From contig CANRJU010000026.1 of NCBI GenBank assembly GCA_947631075.1, positions 1 through 16,251 on the forward strand: a stretch of DNA of 16,251 bases, in the 5' to 3' direction. This stretch comes from an uncultured Lachnospiraceae bacterium. GTDB taxonomy: Bacteria; Bacillota; Clostridia; Lachnospirales; Lachnospiraceae. The notes beneath the pieces are model-generated. The model was not told where the DNA came from. It ran no database searches and saw nothing but the letters and a program-made list of their open reading frames with translations. The translations under genes and the position numbers were made by a program. Below are positions 7,553 to 13,482 of this stretch, one piece after another; within the stretch, counting starts at the first letter, position 1, and the number at the start of each line of letters is the position of its first letter.

Positions 7553-7581
7553 AAAAAAGAGTGGGTGGAAGACCACCCACT
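7553..7581 (-). terminator. Terminator between antitoxin RNA and toxN
   Basis: A perfect 9-bp stem AGTGGGTGG/CCACCCACT with TCTT loop is followed on the minus strand by CTTTTTT. Type III systems use such a leaky terminator to make far more antitoxin RNA than toxin mRNA. Confidence 0.92.
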
Positions 7582-7584
7582 GCA

Positions 7585-7691
7585 ATTAAATGATTGTTTT
7601 ACTGGACAATCTAACCGCTTTTAAACGACCGTTTTAATTGGACGGTCTAACCGCTTTTAAACGATTGTTTTAACTGGACAACCTAACCGCT
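7585..7691 (-). repeat. Three tandem 35-36-nt antitoxin repeats
   Basis: The AGCGGTTAG core recurs at exact 36-base spacing (ends at 7691, 7655, 7619 on the minus strand). There are no spacers between units, which rules out CRISPR. The last unit lacks one base in the loop. Confidence 0.95.
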
Positions 7692-7713
7692 ATACAGATA
7701 TCTCTATCTGTAT
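7692..7713 (-). other. 5' hairpin of the antitoxin transcript
   Basis: ATACAGATA and TATCTGTAT form a perfect 9-bp stem with a GAGA (GNRA-type) loop. The predicted transcription start lies within the first bases of the left arm, so the RNA would begin with a structured end that could protect it from 5' decay (inference). Confidence 0.75.
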
Positions 7714-7717
7714 TTTT

Positions 7718-7746
7718 AGTATATGCTATTTTATTGGAAAAATCAA
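7718..7746 (-). promoter_or_regulatory. Promoter of the antitoxin RNA / toxN
   Basis: TTGATT (7741-7746) and TATACT (7718-7723) are exactly 17 bases apart on the minus strand. Predicted start about 7711, at the 5' hairpin. Confidence 0.8.
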
Positions 7747-7793
7747 TACTATTCGAAAATTTTCTATGGAAAATTTTTTGAATTATATTGATT
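7741..7793 (-). other. 53-nt imperfect inverted repeat downstream of the Nudix gene
   Basis: AATCAATA/TATTGATT at the outside and AAAATTTTC/GAAAATTTT at the centre (TATG loop) flank a partly paired middle. It overlaps the -35 of the antitoxin promoter and is followed by TTTTT on the minus strand. It could end the GNAT-Nudix transcript or act as an operator. Confidence 0.5.
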
Positions 7794-7834
7794 AGAATAC
7801 TATTTTATATTACGGCATTATTGCACGGACTTAC

Positions 7835-8440
7835 TTATTCTCTTAGTCCGATCTCATCTATAATCTCTTTCGCTCTGCGAAGGATCGGCAATTCTCTATT
7901 TGCAACAAGCCTTCCGAGCTTTGTCATCGAGCATTTTTCATATTCTTTCACTGCATCCTCATAGGACAGTTTCAGCGTTGACAGATGAAAACGCTCAACT
8001 TCGTCTTTCGTCAAATTCTTTTCGCCGAATGAAGAAACCCTGCATAAATAATAATTATTTATGTTGTGCCTGTGAATGAAATTATAGTAGTCGCTGACAA
8101 CCCCGATTTTGCATATGATATCGACCTCTGCTCCCAGTTCTTCCCGGAGTTCCCTTTTAATGGCAACGGTCAATTCTTCCCCGCTTTCCACGCCGCCTCC
8201 CGCCGTTTCAATCAGAGTCGCTTTTCCAAAATCGTCATCTCGAACAGCCCTTACAAAATAGTAATAACCATCCTCGTCAAAAACAATCGCCCGCACAATT
8301 TTTCTGTCATGATCTGTATATTCAAAGGGCCATTCTGTATCCTGAAATTCAAGATTAAGTTCAGGTTTCAGAGAGGTAAAGTCCTCATCCTCAAACATTA
8401 TCGTAGTCAGATTGTGCGCATCCTCAACCGGAAATTTCAT
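7835..8440 (-). CDS. Nudix hydrolase
   Basis: Nudix enzymes cleave nucleoside diphosphates linked to another moiety. The full 23-residue Nudix box is present at residues 82-104 (G-x5-E-x7-REL-x-EE-x-G), with all metal-binding glutamates. The 201-aa length includes an N-terminal extension of about 45 residues before the fold and a C-terminal helical tail (KLSYEDAVKEYEK...REIIDEI-like), typical of clostridial Nudix proteins of unknown substrate. AGGAGG lies eight bases before the ATG, inside the end of the upstream GNAT gene, whose stop codon touches this start; the two are one operon and probably translationally coupled. The pairing hints at modification and clearing of a shared small molecule, but the substrate cannot be told from sequence. 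Confidence 0.9.
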   Translation of the reverse strand: MKFPVEDAHNLTTIMFEDEDFTSLKPELNLEFQDTEWPFEYTDHDRKIVRAIVFDEDGYYYFVRAVRDDDFGKATLIETAGGGVESGEELTVAIKRELREELGAEVDIICKIGVVSDYYNFIHRHNINNYYLCRVSSFGEKNLTKDEVERFHLSTLKLSYEDAVKEYEKCSMTKLGRLVANRELPILRRAKEIIDEIGLRE

Positions 8441-8974
8441 TTACGTTGCCTCCTTTATATGTTTTGATAAATACAATACAAGATCGTCGTCATTACAGCA
8501 ATCACGATACGGCTCACAGATCTGATCTTTGTACCAGACGCCACTCCCGTCCGGAATGTATCCCCGCTTGACATACATTCTCTGGGCGCTTCCGTATCCG
8601 CTGTGCAGTCCTACTCCGAGGTATATCACATCCGAATAAGAGAATCCAATCTGTTCCGCAAGATCCATGAGCTTGCTACCAATTCCTCTGCGCCTGTATT
8701 TCTCCAGAACGCCGAAGTCAACAATCTCCGCATAGCCCCGATTTGCATACGCGCCCCACTTAGAATCAGGATAAACGTTAATATATCCGGCAATGTTACC
8801 ATTCCATTCGGCAACAAGTGCAATCGATTTGCCATCGGCCTGGTGCCGCAGCCTCATTTCATATTTATCGATTGTCGTCTGCCAGCCCTGCGCGATTTCT
8901 TCATCTGTAATGATTTGGGCATCGCTCGGCTGCAAATCTCGAATCACAATTCCATTTTTATCATAATAGACCAT
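8441..8974 (-). CDS. GNAT-family N-acetyltransferase
   Basis: The protein should transfer an acetyl group from acetyl-CoA. Motif A with the CoA pyrophosphate loop is clear: DFGVLEKYRRRGIGSKLMDLAEQ, followed by YLGVGLHSGYGSAQRMYVKRGY (motif B). ATG codons at 8980 and 8974 are both in frame; GGGGAG lies two bases from the first and eight from the second, so I prefer 8974 (177 aa, MVYYDKNG). A promoter candidate lies at 9048-9076. The gene touches the Nudix gene end to end. About 105 bp of its 3' part recurs as a relic at 11579-11686. Confidence 0.88.
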   Translation of the reverse strand: MVYYDKNGIVIRDLQPSDAQIITDEEIAQGWQTTIDKYEMRLRHQADGKSIALVAEWNGNIAGYINVYPDSKWGAYANRGYAEIVDFGVLEKYRRRGIGSKLMDLAEQIGFSYSDVIYLGVGLHSGYGSAQRMYVKRGYIPDGSGVWYKDQICEPYRDCCNDDDLVLYLSKHIKEAT

Positions 8975-9047
8975 GCTCATATCTCCCCTGCCTCCAGCAG
9001 ATTATCCTTCCCCGTGCCGCAAACCTCTCCTTTATCAATTATTTTAC

Positions 9048-9076
9048 ATCGTATCACAGACTTCAAAGGCCTTCAA
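9048..9076 (-). promoter_or_regulatory. Candidate promoter of the GNAT-Nudix operon
   Basis: TTGAAG (9071-9076) and TACGAT (9048-9053) are 17 bases apart on the minus strand. Both boxes are weak matches, but the segment is kept nearly intact in the relic at 11693-11742. Confidence 0.45.
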
Positions 9077-9114
9077 TAAATTTCTAGTATAATAGAGGTA
9101 CCGATAACCTTTAG

Positions 9115-9140
9115 TTTAGAATTTTTTAGAATTTTTTAGA
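9115..9140. repeat. 10-bp direct repeats at the parE 3' end
   Basis: ATTTTTTAGA occurs twice in tandem (9121-9140), preceded by a partial TTTAGA. The parE stop codon lies in the array, so slippage here would alter the last residue or two. Confidence 0.7.
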
Positions 9141-9446
9141 ATCTCCCCAATAATTTTCTAACTGATGAAATAAACCCGCAACCATCACTACATTTTTTTC
9201 AACGCGAAACAATATCGTATAATTCATCGATCCGACAATAGCTTCATGATATCCCCTGCTTGCCAAATAAACATCTTGACTAAGCGGAAACTGCATCGGA
9301 TTTTCTTCTAACCGATTATATATTTTCTCCACTTCATCTAGTAAATGTATAGCTGCTTGTTCATTTTTCAGTTGATAGACCAAATAACGCAAAGCAGAAT
9401 CCAACAATTCATCTGCATGCTCTGTAATTTTCAATTTATAAGTCAT
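9126..9446 (-). CDS. ParE/RelE-family toxin of a type II toxin-antitoxin pair
   Basis: The 106-aa product has the ParE/RelE toxin build: LKITEHADELLDSALRYL at the start, a long helix (AAIHLLDEVEKIYNRLEENP), then strands with YHEAIVGSMNYTILFRVEKNVVMVAGLFHQLENYW. The terminal R-V..V-x-V-A-G-x-F-H-Q block is typical of ParE-like proteins; whether it poisons gyrase or cuts mRNA cannot be told. It overlaps the antitoxin gene by 11 bp (9436-9446), the usual coupled order of antitoxin first. Its last codon lies in an AT-rich 10-bp repeat. Confidence 0.87.
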   Translation of the reverse strand: MTYKLKITEHADELLDSALRYLVYQLKNEQAAIHLLDEVEKIYNRLEENPMQFPLSQDVYLASRGYHEAIVGSMNYTILFRVEKNVVMVAGLFHQLENYWGDSKKF

Positions 9447-9696
9447 ACTTTGTCCTCATCTTTGCCAAAGCCGATCTGGCATCTATGACCTGATTATTTT
9501 CCGCCTGTTGCTCGGATATTTCAATATCTCTGTATATAGAAAGCATGCGCATGGTATTTTCATAAATTTCCATGCTCATAATAACCATATCGCCATATCC
9601 ATTTTTTGTGATATAAATAGGCTCATTCGATTTATGGCATTTTTCAGAAATCTCTGATGTGTTTTTTAAATCTTTAATAGGAATAATCTGTGGCAT
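9436..9696 (-). CDS. Phd/YefM-family antitoxin
   Basis: The 86-aa protein begins MPQIIPIKDLKNTSEISEKCHKSNEPIYITKNGYGDMVIMSMEIYE, the typical Phd/YefM N-terminal fold that dimerises and binds operator DNA. The C-terminal part (about 50-86, with IEISEQQAENNQVIDARSAL) is the toxin-binding tail. AGGAGG lies eight bases before the ATG. A strong promoter and an inverted repeat lie just upstream, consistent with autoregulation. A 28-bp piece of its 3' end recurs at 10127-10154. Confidence 0.9.
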   Translation of the reverse strand: MPQIIPIKDLKNTSEISEKCHKSNEPIYITKNGYGDMVIMSMEIYENTMRMLSIYRDIEISEQQAENNQVIDARSALAKMRTKYDL

Positions 9697-9725
9697 TTTC
9701 CATACCTCCTCTTTGATATGGCTAT

Positions 9726-9753
9726 ATTATACCATAATTATGCTCCTTTTCAA
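9726..9753 (-). promoter_or_regulatory. Promoter of the phd-parE operon
   Basis: TTGAAA (9748-9753) and TATAAT (9726-9731) are 16 bases apart on the minus strand, about 23 bases before the predicted transcript meets the ATG. Confidence 0.75.
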
Positions 9754-9760
9754 GCATAAT
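9733..9760. promoter_or_regulatory. Operator-like dyad for the Phd antitoxin
   Basis: ATTATGCT (9737-9744) and AGCATAAT (9753-9760) form a perfect 8-bp inverted repeat with 8-bp spacer over the -35 box; the palindrome CATAATTATG (9733-9742) overlaps it. Position and symmetry suit autorepression by the antitoxin or the complex. Confidence 0.55.
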
Positions 9761-9794
9761 TTGAGTTTGCATCAGGAAAGAATAAACCTCATTA

Positions 9795-10092
9795 TCAACT
9801 TAAATTTACGCTGAATACTTCTTCTACCGGAAACGTAATATTGTTTTTGTATCTGTGAACATTCCTATCGAGCCAATATAGGCAGGCATTATTTGATGAC
9901 TTCCTGCAAATTTTTCAGCTTTTCGATACAAATTTCTTCATCAACATTATTAAAACAAGCTAAAGTAATATGTGGTCTTGTTTTATATTCTAAAAACCTT
10001 GTACTTATTTTTTCGTCTGCAACTTTTTGTGCCATATCCAAAAGCCGTTTTTCAGTTTTTTCATCAAAATATAATTCTATTGCATATTTCAT
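9795..10092 (-). pseudogene. Decayed 2H phosphoesterase (2'-5' RNA ligase-like)
   Basis: The first 67 residues from the ATG at 10092 (GGAGGG seven bases upstream) read MKYAIELYFDEKTEKRLLD..., with RPHITLACF carrying the first HxT catalytic motif. Near 9905-9915 an A/T run has an indel: the original frame stops after EVIK, while the -1 frame continues HQIMPAYIGSIGMFTDTK, the expected next part. After that the text jumps to ITFPVEEVFSVNLS and a stop at 9795-9797, which looks like the family C-terminus. The segment with the second HxT motif is missing, so the product cannot be an active 2H enzyme. The intact family is about 170-190 aa. Confidence 0.75.
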
Positions 10093-10126
10093 ATTCATAC
10101 CCTCCATAAATACTTAAACACCCAAC

Positions 10127-10154
10127 AGTCCTCATCTTTGCCAAAGCCAATCTG
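10127..10154. repeat. 28-bp copy of the phd 3' end
   Basis: GTCCTCATCTTTGCCAAAGC and the next eight bases match 9453-9480 with a single mismatch, in the same orientation. The stop codon and last residues of the GNAT at 10132-10560 come from this copy, read in a different frame from phd. Confidence 0.8.
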
Positions 10155-10560
10155 GACATATTAAATCCTTAATAAAAAACATCTCCAATGGCTCTCTCGG
10201 CAGCAAAAGCGCGCCACATTCGGTATAACCGATTTTTCGATAAAAAAACTGCGCCTGTTCATTAGACTGTGTAGATGTTAAAGCCTGTCTATGCCCCGCT
10301 TTTGCCATTTCTTTTTCCCAAAATGAAACGAGCTCTGTTCCGCATCCTTTTCCTCTGTAATCTTCCAAAATATACAGCATATTCATAAACGGAATATTGT
10401 CCCAAAACAATCCAAACCTCAACCACCCGATAAAGTTATCCCCCTGATTCATGACGAGGACTCGCTTGGCAGAGATGACATTTCTCAATTCAGATTCAGA
10501 AATATGCTTGTCGTGTTCCTTTAAAACAGCAAAATCCTGAATATCCGCATATCGAATCAT
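10132..10560 (-). CDS. GNAT-family N-acetyltransferase
   Basis: The product is a 142-aa acetyltransferase with motif A at MLYILEDYRGKGCGTELVSFWEKEM and motif B at SNEQAQFFYRKIGYTECGALLL. GGGAGG lies five bases before the ATG at 10560 (MIRYADIQDF). The open frame extends upstream to 10695, but that part (MNRRSFFIEKSVIPN) is an out-of-frame reading of a relic and should not be annotated as protein. The last residues (DWLWQR) come from a copied piece of phd, so the original tail may have been replaced. Substrate unknown. Confidence 0.83.
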   Translation of the reverse strand: MIRYADIQDFAVLKEHDKHISESELRNVISAKRVLVMNQGDNFIGWLRFGLFWDNIPFMNMLYILEDYRGKGCGTELVSFWEKEMAKAGHRQALTSTQSNEQAQFFYRKIGYTECGALLLPREPLEMFFIKDLICPDWLWQR

Positions 10561-10631
10561 TCTGTACCTCCCTCGGTCAAACGGACCGCCTTCATTCTGA
10601 TTCTGACATAATCGGCATACCATTTTCCGTT

Positions 10632-10752
10632 CAAAAATAAACCATTCCGCATTCGGTATAACCGATTTTTCGATAAAAAAACTGCGCCTGTTCATTAGAC
10701 TGTGCAGACGTTAAAACCTGTCTATGCCCTGATTTTGCCATTTCTTTTTTAT
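10632..10752 (-). pseudogene. GNAT C-terminal relic (copy of 10217-10317)
   Basis: Bases 10650-10750 match 10217-10317 without gaps at about 95%. In frame they read EMAKSGHRQVLTSAQSNEQA, then QFFYRKIGYTECGMVYF and a stop, the same segment as in the intact GNAT. There is no N-terminal half: the copy begins at the stop codon of the methyltransferase gene. Confidence 0.85.
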
Positions 10753-11522
10753 TTAATGCAATGACCATCCGGTTTTCTCGCTAAAAACAAAATAAAAGTG
10801 TCGGAAAATACAATTTTATTCCCAGCTTCTAAAACAGCGTCTCTTAGCCCGGCGAAGAACTTGCTCCGATAAGGTTCCGGAATGACAATATGGTCACAAT
10901 GCGTACCTGAAAACGCCACATATTCGTCTGCGGTAAATTCACGTCTCCCGTGATACTCACGTCGTTCAAACATCACATATCCATAATGGACGGCATTTTC
11001 ATATTGAAACGAGCCGTGCTCATATGGAATCTCCGGTTTGAAATATTCGGAGTAAACCTGCTGGATTTTATTGTACAGCTCCACATTCGGCGTTTTATAA
11101 TCCGCTTTCGTCAGCATCATCGCCAGCGTCCCGCCCGGCTTCAGCAAATCAAATGTCTTAGAAAATGCAATTTCCTCCGGAATCCATTGAATCGTTGCCG
11201 CAGAATAGATTATATCAAATTTCTGACTGCCGAAATCATGCGTAATAAAGTCGTCATTTACAATATGGAAATTAGGACATGCGCCATATTTTTGTTTCAT
11301 CTTTTCCGTCAGATTCCCGCCAAGCTCAATCGCATGGTAGTCACATCCTGTGACCAGTATCGGATCGGTCGCCTGACCTGTTCCCGGCCCAAGTTCCAGA
11401 ACAGTTTTCTCGGAGTCAATCTTAGCATACACAATCAAATCGGCAAATAACTCTGCACTATATCTTGGTCTATATCGATCAAATTGTTCTGGTATCGTAT
11501 CAAATACTTTTCTGAATTCCAT
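10749..11522 (-). CDS. Class I SAM-dependent methyltransferase
   Basis: The 257-aa protein has SAM motif I VLELGPGTGQAT (residues 41-52), motif II with the acidic residue in YHAIELGGN, motif III-like DDFITHDF, motif IV FDIIYSAATIQWI, and motif V FDLLKPGGTLAMML. The N-terminus FDTIPEQFDRYRPRYSAELF is typical of the UbiE/ArsM-like small-molecule methyltransferases; the substrate is not deducible. I chose the ATG at 11522 (MEFRKVFD), with AGAGG about ten bases upstream, over the ATG at 11549, which adds a short Arg/Glu stretch unlike the family start. The 3' end abuts the GNAT relic. Confidence 0.85.
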   Translation of the reverse strand: MEFRKVFDTIPEQFDRYRPRYSAELFADLIVYAKIDSEKTVLELGPGTGQATDPILVTGCDYHAIELGGNLTEKMKQKYGACPNFHIVNDDFITHDFGSQKFDIIYSAATIQWIPEEIAFSKTFDLLKPGGTLAMMLTKADYKTPNVELYNKIQQVYSEYFKPEIPYEHGSFQYENAVHYGYVMFERREYHGRREFTADEYVAFSGTHCDHIVIPEPYRSKFFAGLRDAVLEAGNKIVFSDTFILFLARKPDGHCIK

Positions 11523-11578
11523 TCTTTTCTCGCCTCTCTCCATAACCAAAATTCCCTATATCATCTTGAAATGCTCCC

Positions 11579-11770
11579 GTCATTACAGCAATCACAATAC
11601 GGCTCACAGATCTGATCTTTATACCAGACGCCGCTCCCATCCGGAATGTATCCCCGCTTGACATACATTCTCTGGGCTCTTCCGTAAACACCTTTACATC
11701 GTATCACAGATTTCAAATGTGTTCAATAAACTTCTAATATAATTCATCTGCATGCTGTTTAATTTATTTT
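11579..11770 (-). pseudogene. Mosaic relic of the GNAT-parE cassette
   Basis: Three pieces occur in the parental order. 11579-11686 matches the GNAT 3' part at 8489-8596 (five or six changes, offset 3090). 11693-11742 matches the GNAT promoter region at 9043-9092 (offset 2650). 11741-11756 is identical to 9406-9421 in the 5' part of parE, with weaker similarity beyond. About 440 bp and then about 310 bp have been lost at the joints. A 63-codon open frame across it is not a gene. Confidence 0.85.
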
Positions 11771-11855
11771 ATAAAAACTTCTGTAAAATAAAGAGCTATT
11801 TGGTTTTATAGCTATTAGTGTAGAATTTATAATATCAGAACCTGCAATGATTGAA

Positions 11856-11967
11856 TTAAACCACGAAAATCCCCTTTAAGTCTCCTTTTTCAATTCTTAA
11901 ATCTATATCGCTATTTTCATTATAATCACCTCTTGCATATGAGCCAAATAAATACACCTCACTTCGT
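11856..11967 (-). pseudogene. Nucleotidyltransferase-domain fragment
   Basis: Read on the minus strand from about 11967, the frame gives EVYLFGSYARGDYNENSDID then LRIEKGDLKG and IFVV before a stop. GSYARG with SDIDL is the metal-binding motif of MNT/DNA-polymerase-beta-type nucleotidyltransferases (the MntA antitoxin family and relatives). The N-terminus is missing at the junction with the lipoprotein 3' end, and the part after LKG is lost. From about 11770 to 11856 I see nothing recognisable. Confidence 0.75.
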
Positions 11968-12876
11968 TCTAATATATTCCACAACACTCTTTACACTTTG
12001 GTTATACGAATGTTTTCCGCCATTCAACGCCACAAATAACTTTTTATCATTCTTAAAACCGCCATTATTTTTTTGATAATAGACTCTTGCCATGCTTTCG
12101 CCCTCTCCTTCTTCATTGCCAGTTAGTATCAATATCAAGTCCTTTAGTCCATCATTGTCCAAGTCCTCAAAAGAATATTCTTTTACACAGACATTATGAG
12201 GATAATTTCCTAAATAAGTAAAATTATATAAAATATCATTTTCCATGCTTGTCAAATATATTTCTAAAATATTGTGCTTGCCTCCTGACCGCACCCTTGA
12301 TATAAACTTAACCGCTCCCCAGCCATCCAGCTCGATCGTATCGACTGTATCCGCATATGAATACCTTTTTTCCTCGCTATCTTTTAATTTGTATGGCCTG
12401 AATAAATATGTTCCGCTCTCTGGCATGTCATCGCCATTCTTTTTATCCACATTTAAAACGGCCTCTATCTTATCATCACTTCTATTTTTTAATTGCAAAT
12501 TTCCGCTAAAACCTTCTTCTTCCCATTCAAGCTGACAATCAAGAACCCCATTTTGAACGGATCCGGCTAAAGTCCCTACTGAATTTGTATCGGTATATAA
12601 TTCCGAATTATTTTCCAGTATTTCACAAATACTAAATTTCCCCTGAAGCATTCCATTTTCATTTTTATTTATGACAAATGATAAATAATTTGAATAAGAT
12701 TTTCCAGAATTTTCCTCATCCATTATCCATGTCTTATTCATATATTTATTCAAGTCAAAGTCTGTTTCTGTTATTGTATCGTTTTCAGGCGGCAATCCCG
12801 AATCAACCGTATTGCCACATCCGATTAACATTGCCCCGCAGAGCAATACAAATAAAAATCTTTTGCTATCTGCCAT
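11959..12876 (-). CDS. Lipoprotein of unknown function with a DxDxDG-like calcium motif
   Basis: The 305-aa product has a short signal peptide (KRFLFVLLCGAMLIGC) ending in a lipobox, with Cys20 as the lipid anchor, so it should sit on the outer face of the membrane. After a linker (residues 21-40) there is a beta-rich body with WIMDEENSGKSYSNYLSFVI and GTLAGSVQNGVLDCQLEWEEEG, which resembles extracellular ligand-binding repeats. Near the C-terminus DLDNDGLKDLILIL (238-251) resembles the calcium-binding FG-GAP/VCBS loop. The GAGGTG upstream of ATG 12876 is a fair ribosome site. The stop at 11959 is shared with the start of the nucleotidyltransferase relic, so the last few residues may not be original. 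Function unknown. Confidence 0.82.
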   Translation of the reverse strand: MADSKRFLFVLLCGAMLIGCGNTVDSGLPPENDTITETDFDLNKYMNKTWIMDEENSGKSYSNYLSFVINKNENGMLQGKFSICEILENNSELYTDTNSVGTLAGSVQNGVLDCQLEWEEEGFSGNLQLKNRSDDKIEAVLNVDKKNGDDMPESGTYLFRPYKLKDSEEKRYSYADTVDTIELDGWGAVKFISRVRSGGKHNILEIYLTSMENDILYNFTYLGNYPHNVCVKEYSFEDLDNDGLKDLILILTGNEEGEGESMARVYYQKNNGGFKNDKKLFVALNGGKHSYNQSVKSVVEYIRTK

Positions 12877-13009
12877 ATGCTACACCTCTGCAATAACTTC
12901 ATCAAGATAATCCATATGCCAAAGTCAACATCACCGCGGAAATCCCCTAATATTCCAAGTTCTCATTCTATTTGGCAATATACTGTTCTACCTGTCTGCA
13001 ACACCAGAT
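12877..13009. other. Intergenic stretch, no gene seen
   Basis: Between the lipoprotein and HD genes I find no open frame with a ribosome site, no clear terminator and no repeat. Confidence 0.6.
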
Positions 13010-13453
13010 TTATCGTTTGAAAAGAGTCTCATAAACCGATACATATTTATCCGCCACACACACGATCCACGCCTCTCTTGACTTCGGAATCCGCCGTATA
13101 TTCAGCGGCCACATATGGCACCATATGACATGCTGTATCTTCTCGTTGACACCAAAATAGCGTTTTGCATTGAGGCATGCCCTCTCCGCGTGTATAAAGC
13201 CGTGGAGCTGATGGCTGCCGTCGTCCTCCTCATGCCAGTCATACAGGTAAAAATCATGGAGCAGCGCTCCCTTTAACAATGTGTCCATGTCAGAGTTTAA
13301 GTGCAGGGCCCTGTTTATTTTATAGCTCAATTCCACCACGCTTTCGCAGTGCTCATAGGTAGAAACACAGCCGTGCTGCTGAAAATCCTTCATTTTCTGG
13401 ACATGGCAGTCTGCTTTTATATCAGAAAGCGTTTTTTCTATTATTTCATTCAT
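13010..13453 (-). CDS. HD-domain phosphohydrolase
   Basis: The 147-aa protein carries the HD-superfamily metal site: His35 in STYEHCESV, the paired His66-Asp67 in LLKGALLHDFYLYDW, later His residues (HQLHGFIHAERA, IWCHMWPL) and Asp in CVADKYVSVYE. Such small HD proteins hydrolyse nucleotides or phosphoesters; the substrate is unknown. The ATG at 13453 has GGGAG six bases upstream. A longer frame from 13486 overlaps the ATPase end by a few bases and lacks a ribosome site. The gene starts 29 bp after the ATPase stop with no terminator between, so the two are probably one transcript driven from 14921-14949. Confidence 0.87.
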   Translation of the reverse strand: MNEIIEKTLSDIKADCHVQKMKDFQQHGCVSTYEHCESVVELSYKINRALHLNSDMDTLLKGALLHDFYLYDWHEEDDGSHQLHGFIHAERACLNAKRYFGVNEKIQHVIWCHMWPLNIRRIPKSREAWIVCVADKYVSVYETLFKR

Positions 13454-13482
13454 ATTTTTCTCCCATCTGACCTGCGCCAATA

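Larger units (their letters stand above)
7553..7711 (-). ncRNA. toxI: Type III antitoxin RNA (ToxI-like)
   Basis: The predicted transcript starts near 7711 and ends at the terminator at 7553-7581, giving about 155 nt. It carries a 5' hairpin (7692-7713) and three contiguous repeats of 36, 36 and 35 nt (7656-7691, 7620-7655, 7585-7619). Each repeat has a 6-bp stem, GGTTGT/ACAATC, GACCGT/ACGGTC and GATTGT/ACAATC in order, so paired positions change together while the frame around them (AGCGGTTAG, TCCA, TTAAAA, TTTA) is constant. In known systems the toxin cuts the precursor into repeat units that fold as pseudoknots and inhibit it; cutting in the A-rich repeat junction is inferred. Confidence 0.9.

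Noticed and set aside
7585..7691. 36-nt repeats as a CRISPR array
   Set aside because: The units abut with no spacers, there are only three, and no cas gene is present; they vary by paired changes and end at a terminator before a ToxN-like gene.
10561..10695. N-terminal 45-residue extension of the GNAT at 10132
   Set aside because: It is an out-of-frame reading of the GNAT relic and spacer; GGGAGG and the family N-terminus place the start at 10560.
11500..11691. 63-codon minus-strand frame over the methyltransferase 5' end
   Set aside because: It spans the GNAT relic and spacer, with no ribosome site; it is not a gene.
11856..11967. MntA/HepT-type toxin-antitoxin system
   Set aside because: Only a fragment of an MNT domain is present, lacking both ends, and no HEPN gene is adjacent.
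12905..13009. Possible gene remnant between the lipoprotein and HD genes
   Set aside because: Short stretches look protein-like in different frames, but no frame is sustained and I could match none to a family.
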